DNA of 64,000 nucleotides from positions 951,385-1,015,384 of the forward strand of contig NZ_CP069798.1 in the NCBI RefSeq assembly GCF_016894345.1, given 5' to 3'. The translations under genes and the position numbers were made by a program. Source of the stretch: Paralysiella testudinis (GTDB lineage: Bacteria > Pseudomonadota > Gammaproteobacteria > Burkholderiales > Neisseriaceae). Within the stretch, counting starts at the first letter, position 1. Each line of letters opens with the position of its first letter. The notes under the pieces were generated by a model. That model saw only the letters and a program-made list of their open reading frames with translations. It was not told where the DNA came from and made no database searches. Positions 1-7,877 of the stretch are shown here, piece by piece.

Positions 1-1
1 C

Positions 2-364
2 GACTCACGCTATAAAGATTTCAAATTCGATTTAAAAAGCGTGATTGCCGACAACTCCTCTTCCAGCCGTTTTATCACCGGTGGCTGTATCAAACCGGTA
101 GCGGCGCTGGATTTGAAAAACCTAGGTGTGGTGATGGAAATCAACGGCCAAGTGGTGCAAACCGGAGCAGGTGCCGCAGTGCTCGGCCACCCGGCGGCTT
201 CGGTGGCCATGTTGGTCAATATGCTGGCCGAGCGCGGCGAATACCTACCCGCCGGCAGCTTTGTGATGATTGGCGCCATCACCGCCGCGGTGGCGGTGGC
301 CCCGGGCGACAGCTTTAACGTGCGCTTCCAGGATTTGGGCAGCATAGGCGGGCGCTTTGTCTGA
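2..364 (+). CDS. dmpH: 4-oxalocrotonate decarboxylase, C-terminal part (5' end outside window)
   Basis: The last 120 residues of a fumarylacetoacetase-like/hydratase-decarboxylase fold protein are visible. They include the SSSSRFITGG stretch, an NGQVVQTGAGAAVLGHP segment and a closing glycine-rich tail. The family member that decarboxylates 4-oxalocrotonate (DmpH/XylI) is the best match because a tautomerase and the other meta-cleavage genes follow directly. The frame is open to the left edge, so the start lies upstream of the window. The stop is 23 bp before the tautomerase start, so the two are probably co-transcribed. A related protein, the hydratase DmpE, is encoded further down; the two enzymes form a complex in known pathways. 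The decarboxylase versus hydratase assignment is inferred from position and the sequence of the tail. Confidence 0.85.
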   Translation, partial: DSRYKDFKFDLKSVIADNSSSSRFITGGCIKPVAALDLKNLGVVMEINGQVVQTGAGAAVLGHPAASVAMLVNMLAERGEYLPAGSFVMIGAITAAVAVAPGDSFNVRFQDLGSIGGRFV

Positions 365-387
365 ACCGATTTTTGAAGGAGAGCAAT

Positions 388-579
388 ATGCCGATTATTC
401 AGGTTCACATGATGGAAGGGCGAAGCGATGCGCAAAAAGAAGCGCTGATTGCCGAAATCACCGCTGCCGTGGTGCACGCATTGGGTGCGCCGAAGGAGTC
501 GGTGCGGGTGTTGATCGACGAAATGCCCAAACAGCATTTCGGCATTGGCGGCGTATCGGCTAAGGCGTTGGGGCGTTAG
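388..579 (+). CDS. dmpI: 4-oxalocrotonate tautomerase
   Basis: This is a 63-residue protein of the usual family length. After removal of the initiator Met, the catalytic Pro1 and the active-site residues Arg11, Arg39 and Phe50 all fall at the canonical positions, so the enzyme should be active. It converts the enol form of 2-hydroxymuconate to 4-oxalocrotonate, the substrate of the upstream decarboxylase. The start ATG at 388 follows an AAGGAGAG ribosome site; a start 15 bp upstream would bury Pro1 and is rejected. Two same-direction DUS copies follow the stop. Confidence 0.95.
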   Translation: MPIIQVHMMEGRSDAQKEALIAEITAAVVHALGAPKESVRVLIDEMPKQHFGIGGVSAKALGR

Positions 580-585
580 CCTTTC

Positions 586-626
586 AGGCTGCCTGAAGAA
601 AGTCGATCCACCCTAGGCTGCCTGAA
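586..626 (+). repeat. Two direct DUS copies with linker
   Basis: AGGCTGCCTGAA occurs at 586-597 and 615-626. The linker between them (GAAAGTCGATCCACCCT) is the complement-strand relative of the linker in the 40-bp tandem array at 7878-8010. The pair lies between two catabolic genes. Confidence 0.85.
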
Positions 627-645
627 ACGTGGCGAGGAGCAAATT

Positions 646-990
646 ATGGGCTTTCACGTTTGCATCAAGGAGCACGGCAATGCCGCAACCTGCTTGCGCA
701 ACATCGAGGTGGCCGAAGGGCAAAGCTTGCTGGCCGCTTGTGAGCGCAGTTGCCAAACGGCCATTCATGTCGGTTGCCGTGGCGGCGGCTGCGGCGTGTG
801 CCGGATACAGATTTTGTCCGGCCGCTACCGCCACAAGGCCATGAGTAAAACCCACATCAATGCGCAAGACTTGGCCGCCGGCATGGTGTTGGCGTGCCGG
901 GTGTTTCCCGAAAGCGACATGGAAATCGTGCCGCAACAAACCGCAGTAACCCGCAACCCATTTATGGAAAACGGGCATAACAATAGCTAG
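646..990 (+). CDS. XylT/DmpQ-like [2Fe-2S] ferredoxin
   Basis: This 114-residue protein has a plant-type [2Fe-2S] pattern: Cys44, Cys49 and Cys52 in GCRGGGCGVC, with the fourth ligand at Cys84. In known meta-cleavage operons such ferredoxins (XylT, DmpQ) reduce oxidised, inactivated iron in catechol 2,3-dioxygenase. The catechol dioxygenase gene follows after only 24 bp, as in those operons. A ribosome site (GGCGAGGAG) precedes the ATG. The C-terminal tail is slightly longer than the ferredoxin core and carries no recognised motif. The role as dioxygenase reactivase is inferred from family and position. Confidence 0.88.
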   Translation: MGFHVCIKEHGNAATCLRNIEVAEGQSLLAACERSCQTAIHVGCRGGGCGVCRIQILSGRYRHKAMSKTHINAQDLAAGMVLACRVFPESDMEIVPQQTAVTRNPFMENGHNNS

Positions 991-1014
991 AAAACCACCC
1001 CAAGGAGAAACAAC

Positions 1015-1941
1015 ATGAAAAAAGGTGTAATGCGTCCGGGGCATGTGCAATTGCGCGTGCTGGACATGGCTGAGGCGGTAAAACATTACCGCGACTTGAT
1101 GGGCTTGATCGAAATGCACACCGATGAGGCCGGCCGGGTGTATTTGAAAGGCTGGACCGAAGTCGACAAATTTTCGGTGGTGCTGCGTCAGGCCGATGAA
1201 GCGGGTATGGATTTTATGGGCTTCAAAGTGGTGGACGAAGCCACACTGGACAGCTTGCGCCAAGAGCTGGAGGCCTTTGGCGGGCTGGATGTGAGCGAAA
1301 TTCCGGCGGGCGAGCTGGCCGGTTGTGGCCGTCGCATCCGCTTTACCGCGCCCACCGGCCACGTATTTGAGCTGTTTGCCACCAAGGAGCAGCCGGGCAA
1401 ATACGGTGTTGGTCACCACAATCCCGAAGCCTGGCCGCGCGATGTGGGCGGCATGCGCGCCACCCGTTTCGACCACTGCTTGCTTTATGGCGACGATTTG
1501 GACAACACCCACAAACTGTTTACCGAAGTGCTGGGCTTTGATTTGGCCGAACAAGTGCTGGATCCCGCCGGCAACCGTGTGGCACAGTTTTTAACCACAT
1601 CCATGAAAGCGCACGATGTGGCCTTTATCAAACACGGGGAAAAAAACAAGCTGCACCATGCCTCGTTTTATCTGGACACTTGGTACGATGTACTGCGTGC
1701 GGCCGATTTGATTGCGATGACCGATACCTCCATCGACATCGGCCCCACCCGCCACGGACTCACCCACGGACAAACGATTTATTTTTTTGATCCATCCGGC
1801 AACCGCAACGAAGTATTTGCCGGTGGTGATTATTTCTACAGCGACCATCCGGTCACCACTTGGGATGCCGAGCAATTGGGCAAGGCGATTTTCTACCACG
1901 ACCGCGTGCTCAACGAGCGCTTCCTTAGTGTATTGACCTGA
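1015..1941 (+). CDS. dmpB: Catechol 2,3-dioxygenase (extradiol, type I)
   Basis: A 308-residue two-domain vicinal-oxygen-chelate protein with the length and layout of XylE/DmpB. The iron ligands are visible as His154 (RFDHCLLY), His215 (KLHHASF) and Glu266 ([10 protein letters not shown]). The second-sphere residues His200 (KAHDV) and His247 (TRHGL) are also present. It opens catechol next to the hydroxyls to give 2-hydroxymuconic semialdehyde. A clear ribosome site (CAAGGAGAAAC) precedes the ATG. Its neighbours are the ferredoxin thought to keep its iron reduced and the dehydrogenase that uses its product. An inverted DUS pair separates it from the latter. Confidence 0.95.
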   Translation: MKKGVMRPGHVQLRVLDMAEAVKHYRDLMGLIEMHTDEAGRVYLKGWTEVDKFSVVLRQADEAGMDFMGFKVVDEATLDSLRQELEAFGGLDVSEIPAGELAGCGRRIRFTAPTGHVFELFATKEQPGKYGVGHHNPEAWPRDVGGMRATRFDHCLLYGDDLDNTHKLFTEVLGFDLAEQVLDPAGNRVAQFLTTSMKAHDVAFIKHGEKNKLHHASFYLDTWYDVLRAADLIAMTDTSIDIGPTRHGLTHGQTIYFFDPSGNRNEVFAGGDYFYSDHPVTTWDAEQLGKAIFYHDRVLNERFLSVLT

Positions 1942-1959
1942 ATACTCTCAGCAACACCG

Positions 1960-1989
1960 AGGCTGCCTGAATGCCTTTCAGGCAGCCTT
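1960..1989. terminator. Inverted DUS pair inside the catabolic operon
   Basis: AGGCTGCCTGAA at 1960-1971 and TTCAGGCAGCCT at 1978-1989 form a 12-bp stem with a 6-nt loop. The run of T that a strong terminator needs is weak here, so it may attenuate rather than end transcription between the dioxygenase and dehydrogenase genes. Confidence 0.55.
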
Positions 1990-2028
1990 GATGAATACCC
2001 CGCCGGGTTTTAGCCAAGGAAAAACAGC

Positions 2029-3489
2029 ATGCAAGAATTCAAACATTTTATTAACGGCCAGTATGTGGCTTCCGCCAGCGGCAAAACCTTTGCAAACCGC
2101 AGCCCGGTAGACAACAGCCTTATCGGTATGGTGCACGAGGCCGGTCGCGAAGAAGTGGATGCCGCCGTGGCCGCAGCACGCGCGGCGCTGGCCGGGCCGT
2201 GGGGGCAGCTCACCCAAGCGCAACGCATCCAACTGCTCAACAAGGTGGCCGAGCGCATCAACGAGCGCTTCGACGATTTTCTCGAAGCCGAATGCCGCGA
2301 TACCGGCAAACCCAAAAGTATGGCCAGCCACATCGACATCCCGCGCGGTGCCGCCAACTTCAAGGCTTTTTCCGAAACCCTGGCCAACCACCCCACCGAA
2401 GCGTTCCGTTTGGACACGCCCGATGGCTTGGGTGCCGTGAACATCGGCCACCGCACCCCCAAAGGCGTGATTGCGGTGATTGCACCGTGGAATCTGCCCT
2501 TGCTGCTGATGACTTGGAAAGTGGGTCCGGCGCTGGCCTGCGGTAACACCGTGGTGGTGAAACCCTCGGAAGAAACCCCGGCCACCACCACCTTGCTCGG
2601 CGAGGTGATGAACGAATGCGGCGTGCCGCCCGGTGTGTTCAACGTGGTACACGGTTTTGGCCCCAATTCTGCCGGTGCTTTCCTCACCGAGCACAACGGC
2701 GTGAATGCCATCACCTTTACCGGAGAAACCCGCACCGGCGAAGCCATCATGAAGGCCGCCGCCGTGGGTTTGCGCAATATTTCGCTGGAATGCGGCGGCA
2801 AAAACCCGGCCATTGTATTTGCCGACTGCGATTTGGAAAAAGCGGTGGAAGGCACCATGCGTTCGGCTTTTGTCAATTGCGGTCAAGTGTGTTTGGGCAC
2901 CGAACGCGTGTATGTGGAGCGGCCACTGTTTGCCGATTTTGTGCGGCGCATGAAAGAAGCCGCCGCCAAACTCAAGCCCGGCCGCCCCGCTGACGCAGCG
3001 GCCAATTTCGGCCCGCTGATCAGCCACGAACACCGCGATAAAGTGCTGTCGTACTACCAGTTGGCAGTGGCGGAAGGCGCCACCGTGGAAATTGGCGGCG
3101 GCGTGCCCGACATGGGCGCGGCGCTGAATGCGGGCGCTTGGATCGAGCCCACCATTTGGACCGGATTGGCCGACGATGCGCGCGTGGTGCGCGAAGAAAT
3201 CTTCGGCCCTTGCTGCCACATCCGCCCGTTTGACAGCGAAGAAGAAGTGATTGCGTTGGCCAACAACACCGATTACGGTTTGGCCGCCGCCATCTGGACC
3301 GAAAACAGCAGCCGCGCCATGCGCGTGGCCGAACAGATGGAAGCGGGCATTGTGTGGGTGAACAGCTGGTTTTTGCGCGATTTGCGCACCGCCTTTGGCG
3401 GCGCCAAGCAGTCCGGCATTGGCCGCGAAGGCGGCGTGCACGGGCTGGAGTTTTACACCGAGCTGAAAAATATCTGCATCAAAATGTGA
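2029..3489 (+). CDS. dmpC: 2-hydroxymuconic semialdehyde dehydrogenase
   Basis: A 486-residue aldehyde dehydrogenase of the DmpC/XylG type. Catalytic residues visible are Asn155 (PWNLP), Lys178 (VVKPS), Glu254 (LECGGK) and the nucleophile Cys288 (NCGQVCLG). It oxidises 2-hydroxymuconic semialdehyde to 2-hydroxymuconate with NAD+, feeding the tautomerase dmpI. No hydrolase of the DmpD/XylF type is visible in the window, so the visible route is the dehydrogenase branch that suits unsubstituted catechol. A ribosome site (AAGGAAAAACAGC) precedes the ATG. The 219 bp after the stop hold a GTCGGATTC-type palindrome and one DUS. Confidence 0.93.
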   Translation: MQEFKHFINGQYVASASGKTFANRSPVDNSLIGMVHEAGREEVDAAVAAARAALAGPWGQLTQAQRIQLLNKVAERINERFDDFLEAECRDTGKPKSMASHIDIPRGAANFKAFSETLANHPTEAFRLDTPDGLGAVNIGHRTPKGVIAVIAPWNLPLLLMTWKVGPALACGNTVVVKPSEETPATTTLLGEVMNECGVPPGVFNVVHGFGPNSAGAFLTEHNGVNAITFTGETRTGEAIMKAAAVGLRNISLECGGKNPAIVFADCDLEKAVEGTMRSAFVNCGQVCLGTERVYVERPLFADFVRRMKEAAAKLKPGRPADAAANFGPLISHEHRDKVLSYYQLAVAEGATVEIGGGVPDMGAALNAGAWIEPTIWTGLADDARVVREEIFGPCCHIRPFDSEEEVIALANNTDYGLAAAIWTENSSRAMRVAEQMEAGIVWVNSWFLRDLRTAFGGAKQSGIGREGGVHGLEFYTELKNICIKM

Positions 3490-3527
3490 ATAAGACAGGC
3501 TGCCGGTGCCTTGAATGGATTGATGCC

Positions 3528-3551
3528 GTAGGCCGGATTCTTGAATCCGAC
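3528..3551. repeat. CGGATTC palindromic repeat (single copy)
   Basis: The sequence GTAGGCCGGATTCTTGAATC continuing into CGAC is a near-palindrome. It matches the two inverted copies at 11717-11740 and 11783-11802. It sits in the 219-bp gap between dmpC and dmpE, which otherwise holds only a DUS near 3671 and no gene. Confidence 0.75.
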
Positions 3552-3708
3552 GCTTGAGCTACGCATGGCTTTCCCCGCAACGCTTATTAAACATGGTAGC
3601 CCTGTACCTGAAGCTGATTCGATTTTTACAAATTGGCTATCAGCCAATCTGAATTTGATTAAATTTTTTCAGGCAGCCTTTGCGGCAGCTTGAACACGGG
3701 AGCGCAAC

Positions 3709-4494
3709 ATGACCCAAGACGACATCCAACATTACGGCAATATACTCTACCAAGCCATGCAAAGCCGCCAGCCCATCCGCCCACTCACCGAGCAAGCGCC
3801 CGACATCAGCATCGACGACGCCTACCAAATTTCGCTGCGTTTTTTGCAGCACCGCCTTGATGCGGGCGAGCGCATCATCGGCAAAAAAATCGGCCTTACT
3901 TCCAAGGCCGTGCAAGACATGCTGAAGGTTAACCAACCCGATTTCGGCTACCTCACCGACAAAATGGTGTTCAATCAAGGGCAGGAAGTGCCGGTGAGCC
4001 AGCTATTGATGCAGCCGCGCGCCGAGGGTGAAATCGCCTTTATCCTCAAAAAAGACTTGCAAGGCCCCGGCATCACCGCCGCCGATGTGTTGGCCGCCAC
4101 CGAAGCGGTGATGCCGTGTTTTGAAATTGTCGATTCACGCATTGAAAACTGGCAAATCAAAATCCAAGACACCGTGGCCGACAACGCTTCTTGCGGCGTA
4201 CTGCTGTTGGGCGACACCGCCGTGAGCCCGCGCCAAGTCGATTTGGCCACCTGCGGCATGGTGGTGGAGAAAAACGGCCGCGTTATCAGCACCGGCGCCG
4301 GTGCCGCCGCCTTGGGCAGCCCGGTCAATTGCGTGGTGTGGCTGGCCAACACCCTAGGGCGTTTCGGCATCGGCCTGAAAGCGGGCGAAGTGATTTTGTC
4401 CGGCGCCTTGGTGCCGCTGGAGCCGGTGGCGGCGGGTGATGTGATGTCGGTATCCATCGGCGGCATCGGCGGCGCTTCGGTGCGGTTTAGTTAA
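3709..4494 (+). CDS. dmpE: 2-oxopent-4-enoate (2-hydroxypentadienoate) hydratase
   Basis: A 261-residue full-length member of the hydratase/decarboxylase family, close to DmpE/XylJ/MhpD. It carries the GKKIGLTSKAVQ and PRAEGEIAF segments that supply metal and substrate contacts in the family, followed by EIVDSRI and a C-terminal VSIGGIG tail. It hydrates 2-hydroxypenta-2,4-dienoate, made by the decarboxylase encoded at the window start, to 4-hydroxy-2-oxovalerate. The aldolase and acetaldehyde dehydrogenase that would finish the pathway are not in the window and may lie upstream of position 1. The ribosome site is weak (CGGGAGCGCAAC). Confidence 0.9.
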   Translation: MTQDDIQHYGNILYQAMQSRQPIRPLTEQAPDISIDDAYQISLRFLQHRLDAGERIIGKKIGLTSKAVQDMLKVNQPDFGYLTDKMVFNQGQEVPVSQLLMQPRAEGEIAFILKKDLQGPGITAADVLAATEAVMPCFEIVDSRIENWQIKIQDTVADNASCGVLLLGDTAVSPRQVDLATCGMVVEKNGRVISTGAGAAALGSPVNCVVWLANTLGRFGIGLKAGEVILSGALVPLEPVAAGDVMSVSIGGIGGASVRFS

Positions 4495-4539
4495 ACCCTT
4501 ATTTGTATTTGACACAGGCGTTGCCAATTGCTGGTTTCG

Positions 4540-4587
4540 TTTGTGCTAAGGCTGCCTGAAAGCCTGTTCAGGCAGCCTTAGCACAAA
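4540..4587. terminator. Extended DUS-pair hairpin
   Basis: An inverted DUS pair is extended by flanking complementary bases (TTTGTGCTA and TAGCACAAA) to a 21-bp perfect stem with a 6-nt loop. It lies between the hydratase and the outer-membrane protein gene. A T-run is lacking on the + side, so partial read-through is plausible. Confidence 0.6.
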
Positions 4588-4629
4588 CTCCTCAAACAAT
4601 AAAAACCCATTATCAACAAAGGAAAACAC

Positions 4630-5529
4630 ATGAACCCAAACACCTGCAAATGGCTGCTTTTGCTGGGACTGAGCCCGGTTGCCGCATGGGCAGCCGAAGG
4701 CGGCGCATCCATCTACCCGCACGGCGTGGAAAACTTTATGGCCGGCGCCTTGCCGCCGCCGGGCGTATACGGCATGCTCTACGGCAACCATTACCGTGCC
4801 GGCCGCCTCAACAATGCCGATGGCGACAACGCCCATGTGCCCGATTTCCGCCTGCGTGCCAATGTGTTGGCACCGCGGCTGATTTGGGTTACCCCGCAAA
4901 AAGTGCTCGGCGGTGATTTGGCGCTACACGCCATCGTGCCGCTGGTGGACTTGAACGTGCGTGCCGCCGGGCAATCGCAACACAAAACCGGCATCGGCGA
5001 CATCACCGTGGGCGCGGCGCTGGGCTACCACCACAGTGAAAAGCTGCACAGCATTGCCGCGCTGGATGTCTATCTGCCCACCGGCGCATACGATAAAAAA
5101 GATTTGGCCAATATCGGCCACAATCACAGCGCCATCGAGCCGGTGTACGCCATTAGCTATATCCAGCCCAAAGGGCTGAATGCCGATGCCAAATTCGGCT
5201 ATATTATCAATCAGCGCAATAAAGATACCGATTATCGCAGCGGCGATGAGCTGCATGCCGATTATTCGGTGGGTTGGGCGTTTGGCAATGGCTGGACGGC
5301 GGGTGCGGGCGGCTATTGGATGCAGCAAACCAGCGCCGACCAGCAAAACGGCGAGCGCCTACCCAACAGCAAAGGCAGCGCTTTCGCACTGGGGCCTTCG
5401 GTTAAATACGACAGCGGCAAAGGCTGGTTCGTTACCGCCAAATGGCAAAAAGAATGGCAGGCCAAAAACCGCCCGCAAGGCAACGCGGTGTGGGTGAAAG
5501 CGGTGATGCCGCTCGGCGGCAAGCATTGA
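4630..5529 (+). CDS. Outer-membrane phenol-degradation (MetA-pathway/SphA family) protein
   Basis: This 299-residue protein starts with a signal peptide (hydrophobic WLLLLGLSPVAAWA, cleavage near residue 21). It continues as alternating amphipathic strands rich in Gly, Tyr and Trp, as in an outer-membrane beta-barrel. It resembles the SphA-like proteins found beside aromatic catabolic operons, which are thought to help hydrophobic aromatic substrates cross the outer membrane. Here it is the last gene of the catechol cluster, 135 bp after the hydratase, with a good ribosome site (AAAGGAAAACAC). The transport role and substrate are inferred from family and context. A factor-independent terminator follows. 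Confidence 0.8.
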   Translation: MNPNTCKWLLLLGLSPVAAWAAEGGASIYPHGVENFMAGALPPPGVYGMLYGNHYRAGRLNNADGDNAHVPDFRLRANVLAPRLIWVTPQKVLGGDLALHAIVPLVDLNVRAAGQSQHKTGIGDITVGAALGYHHSEKLHSIAALDVYLPTGAYDKKDLANIGHNHSAIEPVYAISYIQPKGLNADAKFGYIINQRNKDTDYRSGDELHADYSVGWAFGNGWTAGAGGYWMQQTSADQQNGERLPNSKGSAFALGPSVKYDSGKGWFVTAKWQKEWQAKNRPQGNAVWVKAVMPLGGKH

Positions 5530-5550
5530 TACGGCTCCGTATTAAACATC

Positions 5551-5586
5551 AAATCCGCCAAAATATTATTTTGGCGGATTTTTTCC
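5551..5586 (+). terminator. Rho-independent terminator of the catechol cluster
   Basis: AAATCCGCCAAAATATTATT continues into TTGGCGGATTTTTT, giving a 12-bp or longer stem followed by T6. It is placed 22 bp after the stop of the outer-membrane protein gene. Confidence 0.88.
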
Positions 5587-5599
5587 GTTCAGGCAGCCC

Positions 5600-5795
5600 G
5601 AGACCTTTGCGAAATTTTTCTAAATTAATGAAAAATGCTCAAATCTGTCATTCCGGCGTAGGCCGGAATCCATTGTTTGCTAATAAATTAATTTTGAATC
5701 AATTCATTATGTTTAAAGATATGGATTCCGGCTTACGCCGGAATGACAAACTGGAAAGGTTTTTTGCAGACTAAACGGCATTTTGCAAAAGTCTC
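5600..5795. mobile_element. MITE-like element with dRS3-like palindromes
   Basis: A ~196-bp AT-rich non-coding unit is bounded by imperfect inverted ends, GAGACCTTTGCGAAA on the left and the complement of GAGACTTTTGCAAAA on the right. Inside are two inverted copies of a palindrome, GTCATTCCGGCGTAGGCCGG at 5647 and its complement ending at 5747. Their ATTCC-N10-GGAAT layout parallels the neisserial dRS3 repeat (ATTCCC-N8-GGGAAT). The GAGACCTTTGCAAA-type ends recall the ends of neisserial IS5-family elements. No transposase is inside, so a passively moved element is inferred. The right end stops 5 bp before the stop of the next gene. Confidence 0.6.
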
Positions 5796-5799
5796 AGCC

Positions 5800-6906
5800 T
5801 TATTGTGGCACCAGCCGCCACAGCGAAGTGGTTTCGCGGCTGCGGGCGTGGTGTAGGGGGTCGTGTTGGCGCTGTGCTTTGGCGTGTTGCGGGCGGGTGT
5901 GGCTGTGGGCGGCTACGGCCAAACCGGCGTCGGCAAACCATTGGGCAAGTGCGTTGGCGGGGCGCAAGCCGAGGTGTTCGGCCAGGTCGGACATAATCAG
6001 CCACAGCTCGCCGCCGGGGTTGAGGCGGGCGGGTGCTTGAGCCAATAGGGCGTGCAGCATGGCGTGGTTGGGGTCGTAGAGGGCGGTTTCGATGTCGGCA
6101 CCGGGCTTGGCGGGCAGCCACGGCGGGTTGCACACAATCAGGTCGGCACTGCCTGCGGGCAGTAAGTCGGTGGCGTTAATCTGTACTTGGGCACTGTAGC
6201 CTAAACGCCGGATATTGGCGCGTGCGGCGGCCACGGCACGCGGGTTGCTGTCGGTGCCGATAATATGGGCAATACCGCGTCGAGCCAAAATGGCAGCCAG
6301 CACGCCGCTGCCGGTGCCGATGTCCCACGCTGTTTGCGTGTGCGGCGGCAAGGGGGCGCTGGCGAGCAAATCCAGATATTCACCGCGCAAAGGCGAAAAC
6401 ACGCCAAACGGTACGTGGATATGCGCGCCGCCCAAGGCGGGCACGGGCACGCCTTGTTTGTGCCATTCGTGGGCGCCGATAAAGCCGAGCAGGGCGTTGA
6501 GCGGCAGCAGAAACGGCGTTTCGTTGGCGCTGCCGTACACATCGGCCAAGGCTGCCTGAACATCGGGCGCGCGGCCATTGGCAAGCATAAAGCCGGGCTG
6601 CACTTCCAGCAGCAATAAGTTGAATAGGCGGCTGTGTTGTGATTGTTGCAGGCGGTGGCGGTGGAAATCGGCGGCAGGCTTGCTGTGGCTGCGCACGCGT
6701 TTTTTGATGGCCGCCAGCAATTGCTTGCCTTGGTGGTAGTCGCCGCGCCAAAGTAGGGCGGTGTTTTGGTGTATCAGGCTTAAGGCTTGCTCGGCGCTGA
6801 TTTGCGCCACCGCTTCAATGCGCTGCGGCGGCTGATGGCGGCTTTCGCTGCGCCAAGCGGCACTGTGGCATTCGCCGTGTTCTTGCCAAGATAAAACGGG
6901 ATTCAT
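5800..6906 (-). CDS. Class I SAM-dependent methyltransferase (HemK-like NPPW motif)
   Basis: A 368-residue protein whose C-terminal half is a Rossmann-type methyltransferase domain. SAM-binding motif I is DIGTGSG at residues 195-201, an acidic motif II is at GTDSNP, and the catalytic-loop motif NPPW is at 260-263. NPPY/NPPW motifs are typical of enzymes that methylate planar amide or amino nitrogens (HemK/PrmC, RsmC, RlmG). The N-terminal ~180 residues are not recognised but may select the substrate. The substrate cannot be named from sequence. The gene stands alone, pointing leftward, with a Correia-like element just upstream of its start. Confidence 0.8.
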   Translation of the reverse strand: MNPVLSWQEHGECHSAAWRSESRHQPPQRIEAVAQISAEQALSLIHQNTALLWRGDYHQGKQLLAAIKKRVRSHSKPAADFHRHRLQQSQHSRLFNLLLLEVQPGFMLANGRAPDVQAALADVYGSANETPFLLPLNALLGFIGAHEWHKQGVPVPALGGAHIHVPFGVFSPLRGEYLDLLASAPLPPHTQTAWDIGTGSGVLAAILARRGIAHIIGTDSNPRAVAAARANIRRLGYSAQVQINATDLLPAGSADLIVCNPPWLPAKPGADIETALYDPNHAMLHALLAQAPARLNPGGELWLIMSDLAEHLGLRPANALAQWFADAGLAVAAHSHTRPQHAKAQRQHDPLHHARSRETTSLWRLVPQ

Positions 6907-6927
6907 GGGCGGGGTTTCTATGGTGTT

Positions 6928-7033
6928 ATACCCATTCTAAAAAAATAAGATAACAAGGCGGCAAGCCGCAGACAGTACAAGTAGTACGGCAAGGCGAGCC
7001 AACGCAGTTAGGTTATTTTTTAGAATTGGCAAT
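6928..7033. repeat. Correia-like element, copy 1
   Basis: A ~104-bp element has the Correia core (ACAAGGCGGCAAGCCGCAGA, CAGTACAAGTAGTACGGCAA, GGCGAGCCAACGC). Its inverted ends are ATACCCATTCTA and TAGAATTGGCAAT rather than the classical TATAGTGGATTAA. The ends have lost a few matches compared with the copies at 11580, 48661 and 55811. It lies upstream of the methyltransferase gene. Confidence 0.8.
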
Positions 7034-7036
7034 AAA

Positions 7037-7067
7037 AAGGCTGCCTGAAACGGTTTCAGGCAGCCTT
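7037..7067 (-). terminator. DUS-pair terminator of the BI-1 gene
   Basis: AAGGCTGCCTGAAA and TTTCAGGCAGCCTT are separated by 3 nt. On the minus strand the hairpin is followed by T-rich sequence (CTTTTTATTG), 20 bp past the stop of the BI-1 family gene. Confidence 0.8.
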
Positions 7068-7086
7068 ATGCGTTAATCAATGTACT

Positions 7087-7779
7087 TTAATCATCACCGG
7101 CAAACGCCAGCAAAATACGCAGCAGGCTGCTGAAGATATTGTAAATTGAGATAAAAATGGTGAGTGCGGCGCTGATGTGGCTGTCTTCGCCGCCGTCGAT
7201 GACGGTTTTGATTTGCCACATAATCAGCAAAGAGCTAAAAATCACAAAGCCCGCGGCAATAGTGAGTGAGAGCGCGGGGATGTGCAAAAACAGGTTGGCC
7301 ACCACGCCCACCATCAGCACCACTGCGCCCACCATCAAAAAGCGCCCCAAGGCATTCATATCGGCTTTGGTGCGGCGCGCGGCGGCGGCCATCACCAAAA
7401 ACACCCCGGCAGTCATCGCCGCGGCCATGGCCACGAGCTTAGTGCCGTTGGCAAAACCGGCGCTGTATTGCAGGATGGGGCCGAGCATAAAGCCCATGCC
7501 GAAGGTGAACACCATCAACAAAGCCACACCCACATTGCTGTAGCGGTTTTTTTCAATCGCAAAACACATGCCGTAGAAAAAGGCGAAAAAGGCAATGATG
7601 GTGACCCAAAAATTGCCCATCACGGCGGCAAAATTAAACTGGCTGCCAAAATAGGCACCGGCGATACAGGGCAAAAAGGCCAGCCCGAGCAGGCCGTAGG
7701 TTTTGCGCAAAACGGTGTTTTGCGGCTGCACGGCACCACCCAGCTGGGTGTAGTCTTGAACATTGCGTTGCGGCTGCAT
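7087..7779 (-). CDS. Bax inhibitor-1/YccA family membrane protein
   Basis: A 230-residue integral membrane protein with about seven hydrophobic segments and a short polar N-terminus. It matches the BI-1/YccA (TMBIM) family in length and layout. E. coli YccA inhibits the membrane protease FtsH, and other members act as pH-sensitive calcium leaks; which applies here cannot be told. The start at 7779 is chosen because it follows a strong ribosome site (AAGGGAGAATACCGT) and gives the family N-terminus MQPQRN. The open frame extends a further 43 codons upstream with no such signal. A DUS-pair terminator follows. Confidence 0.85.
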   Translation of the reverse strand: MQPQRNVQDYTQLGGAVQPQNTVLRKTYGLLGLAFLPCIAGAYFGSQFNFAAVMGNFWVTIIAFFAFFYGMCFAIEKNRYSNVGVALLMVFTFGMGFMLGPILQYSAGFANGTKLVAMAAAMTAGVFLVMAAAARRTKADMNALGRFLMVGAVVLMVGVVANLFLHIPALSLTIAAGFVIFSSLLIMWQIKTVIDGGEDSHISAALTIFISIYNIFSSLLRILLAFAGDD

Positions 7780-7877
7780 ACGGTATTCTCCCTTGATTAC
7801 AATGTGGTTAGGTATGAAAGCGCTAGGGTGGGCATTGTAGCACAGGCAGAATACCTGCCCACGGCTGTTTTGGGTTT

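Noticed and set aside
1978-3441. Long open frame on the minus strand opposite dmpC (487 codons)
   Set aside because: It is a mirror frame of a GC-rich gene with strong codon bias. The translation is His-rich low-complexity with no motif, while the plus strand encodes a complete aldehyde dehydrogenase.
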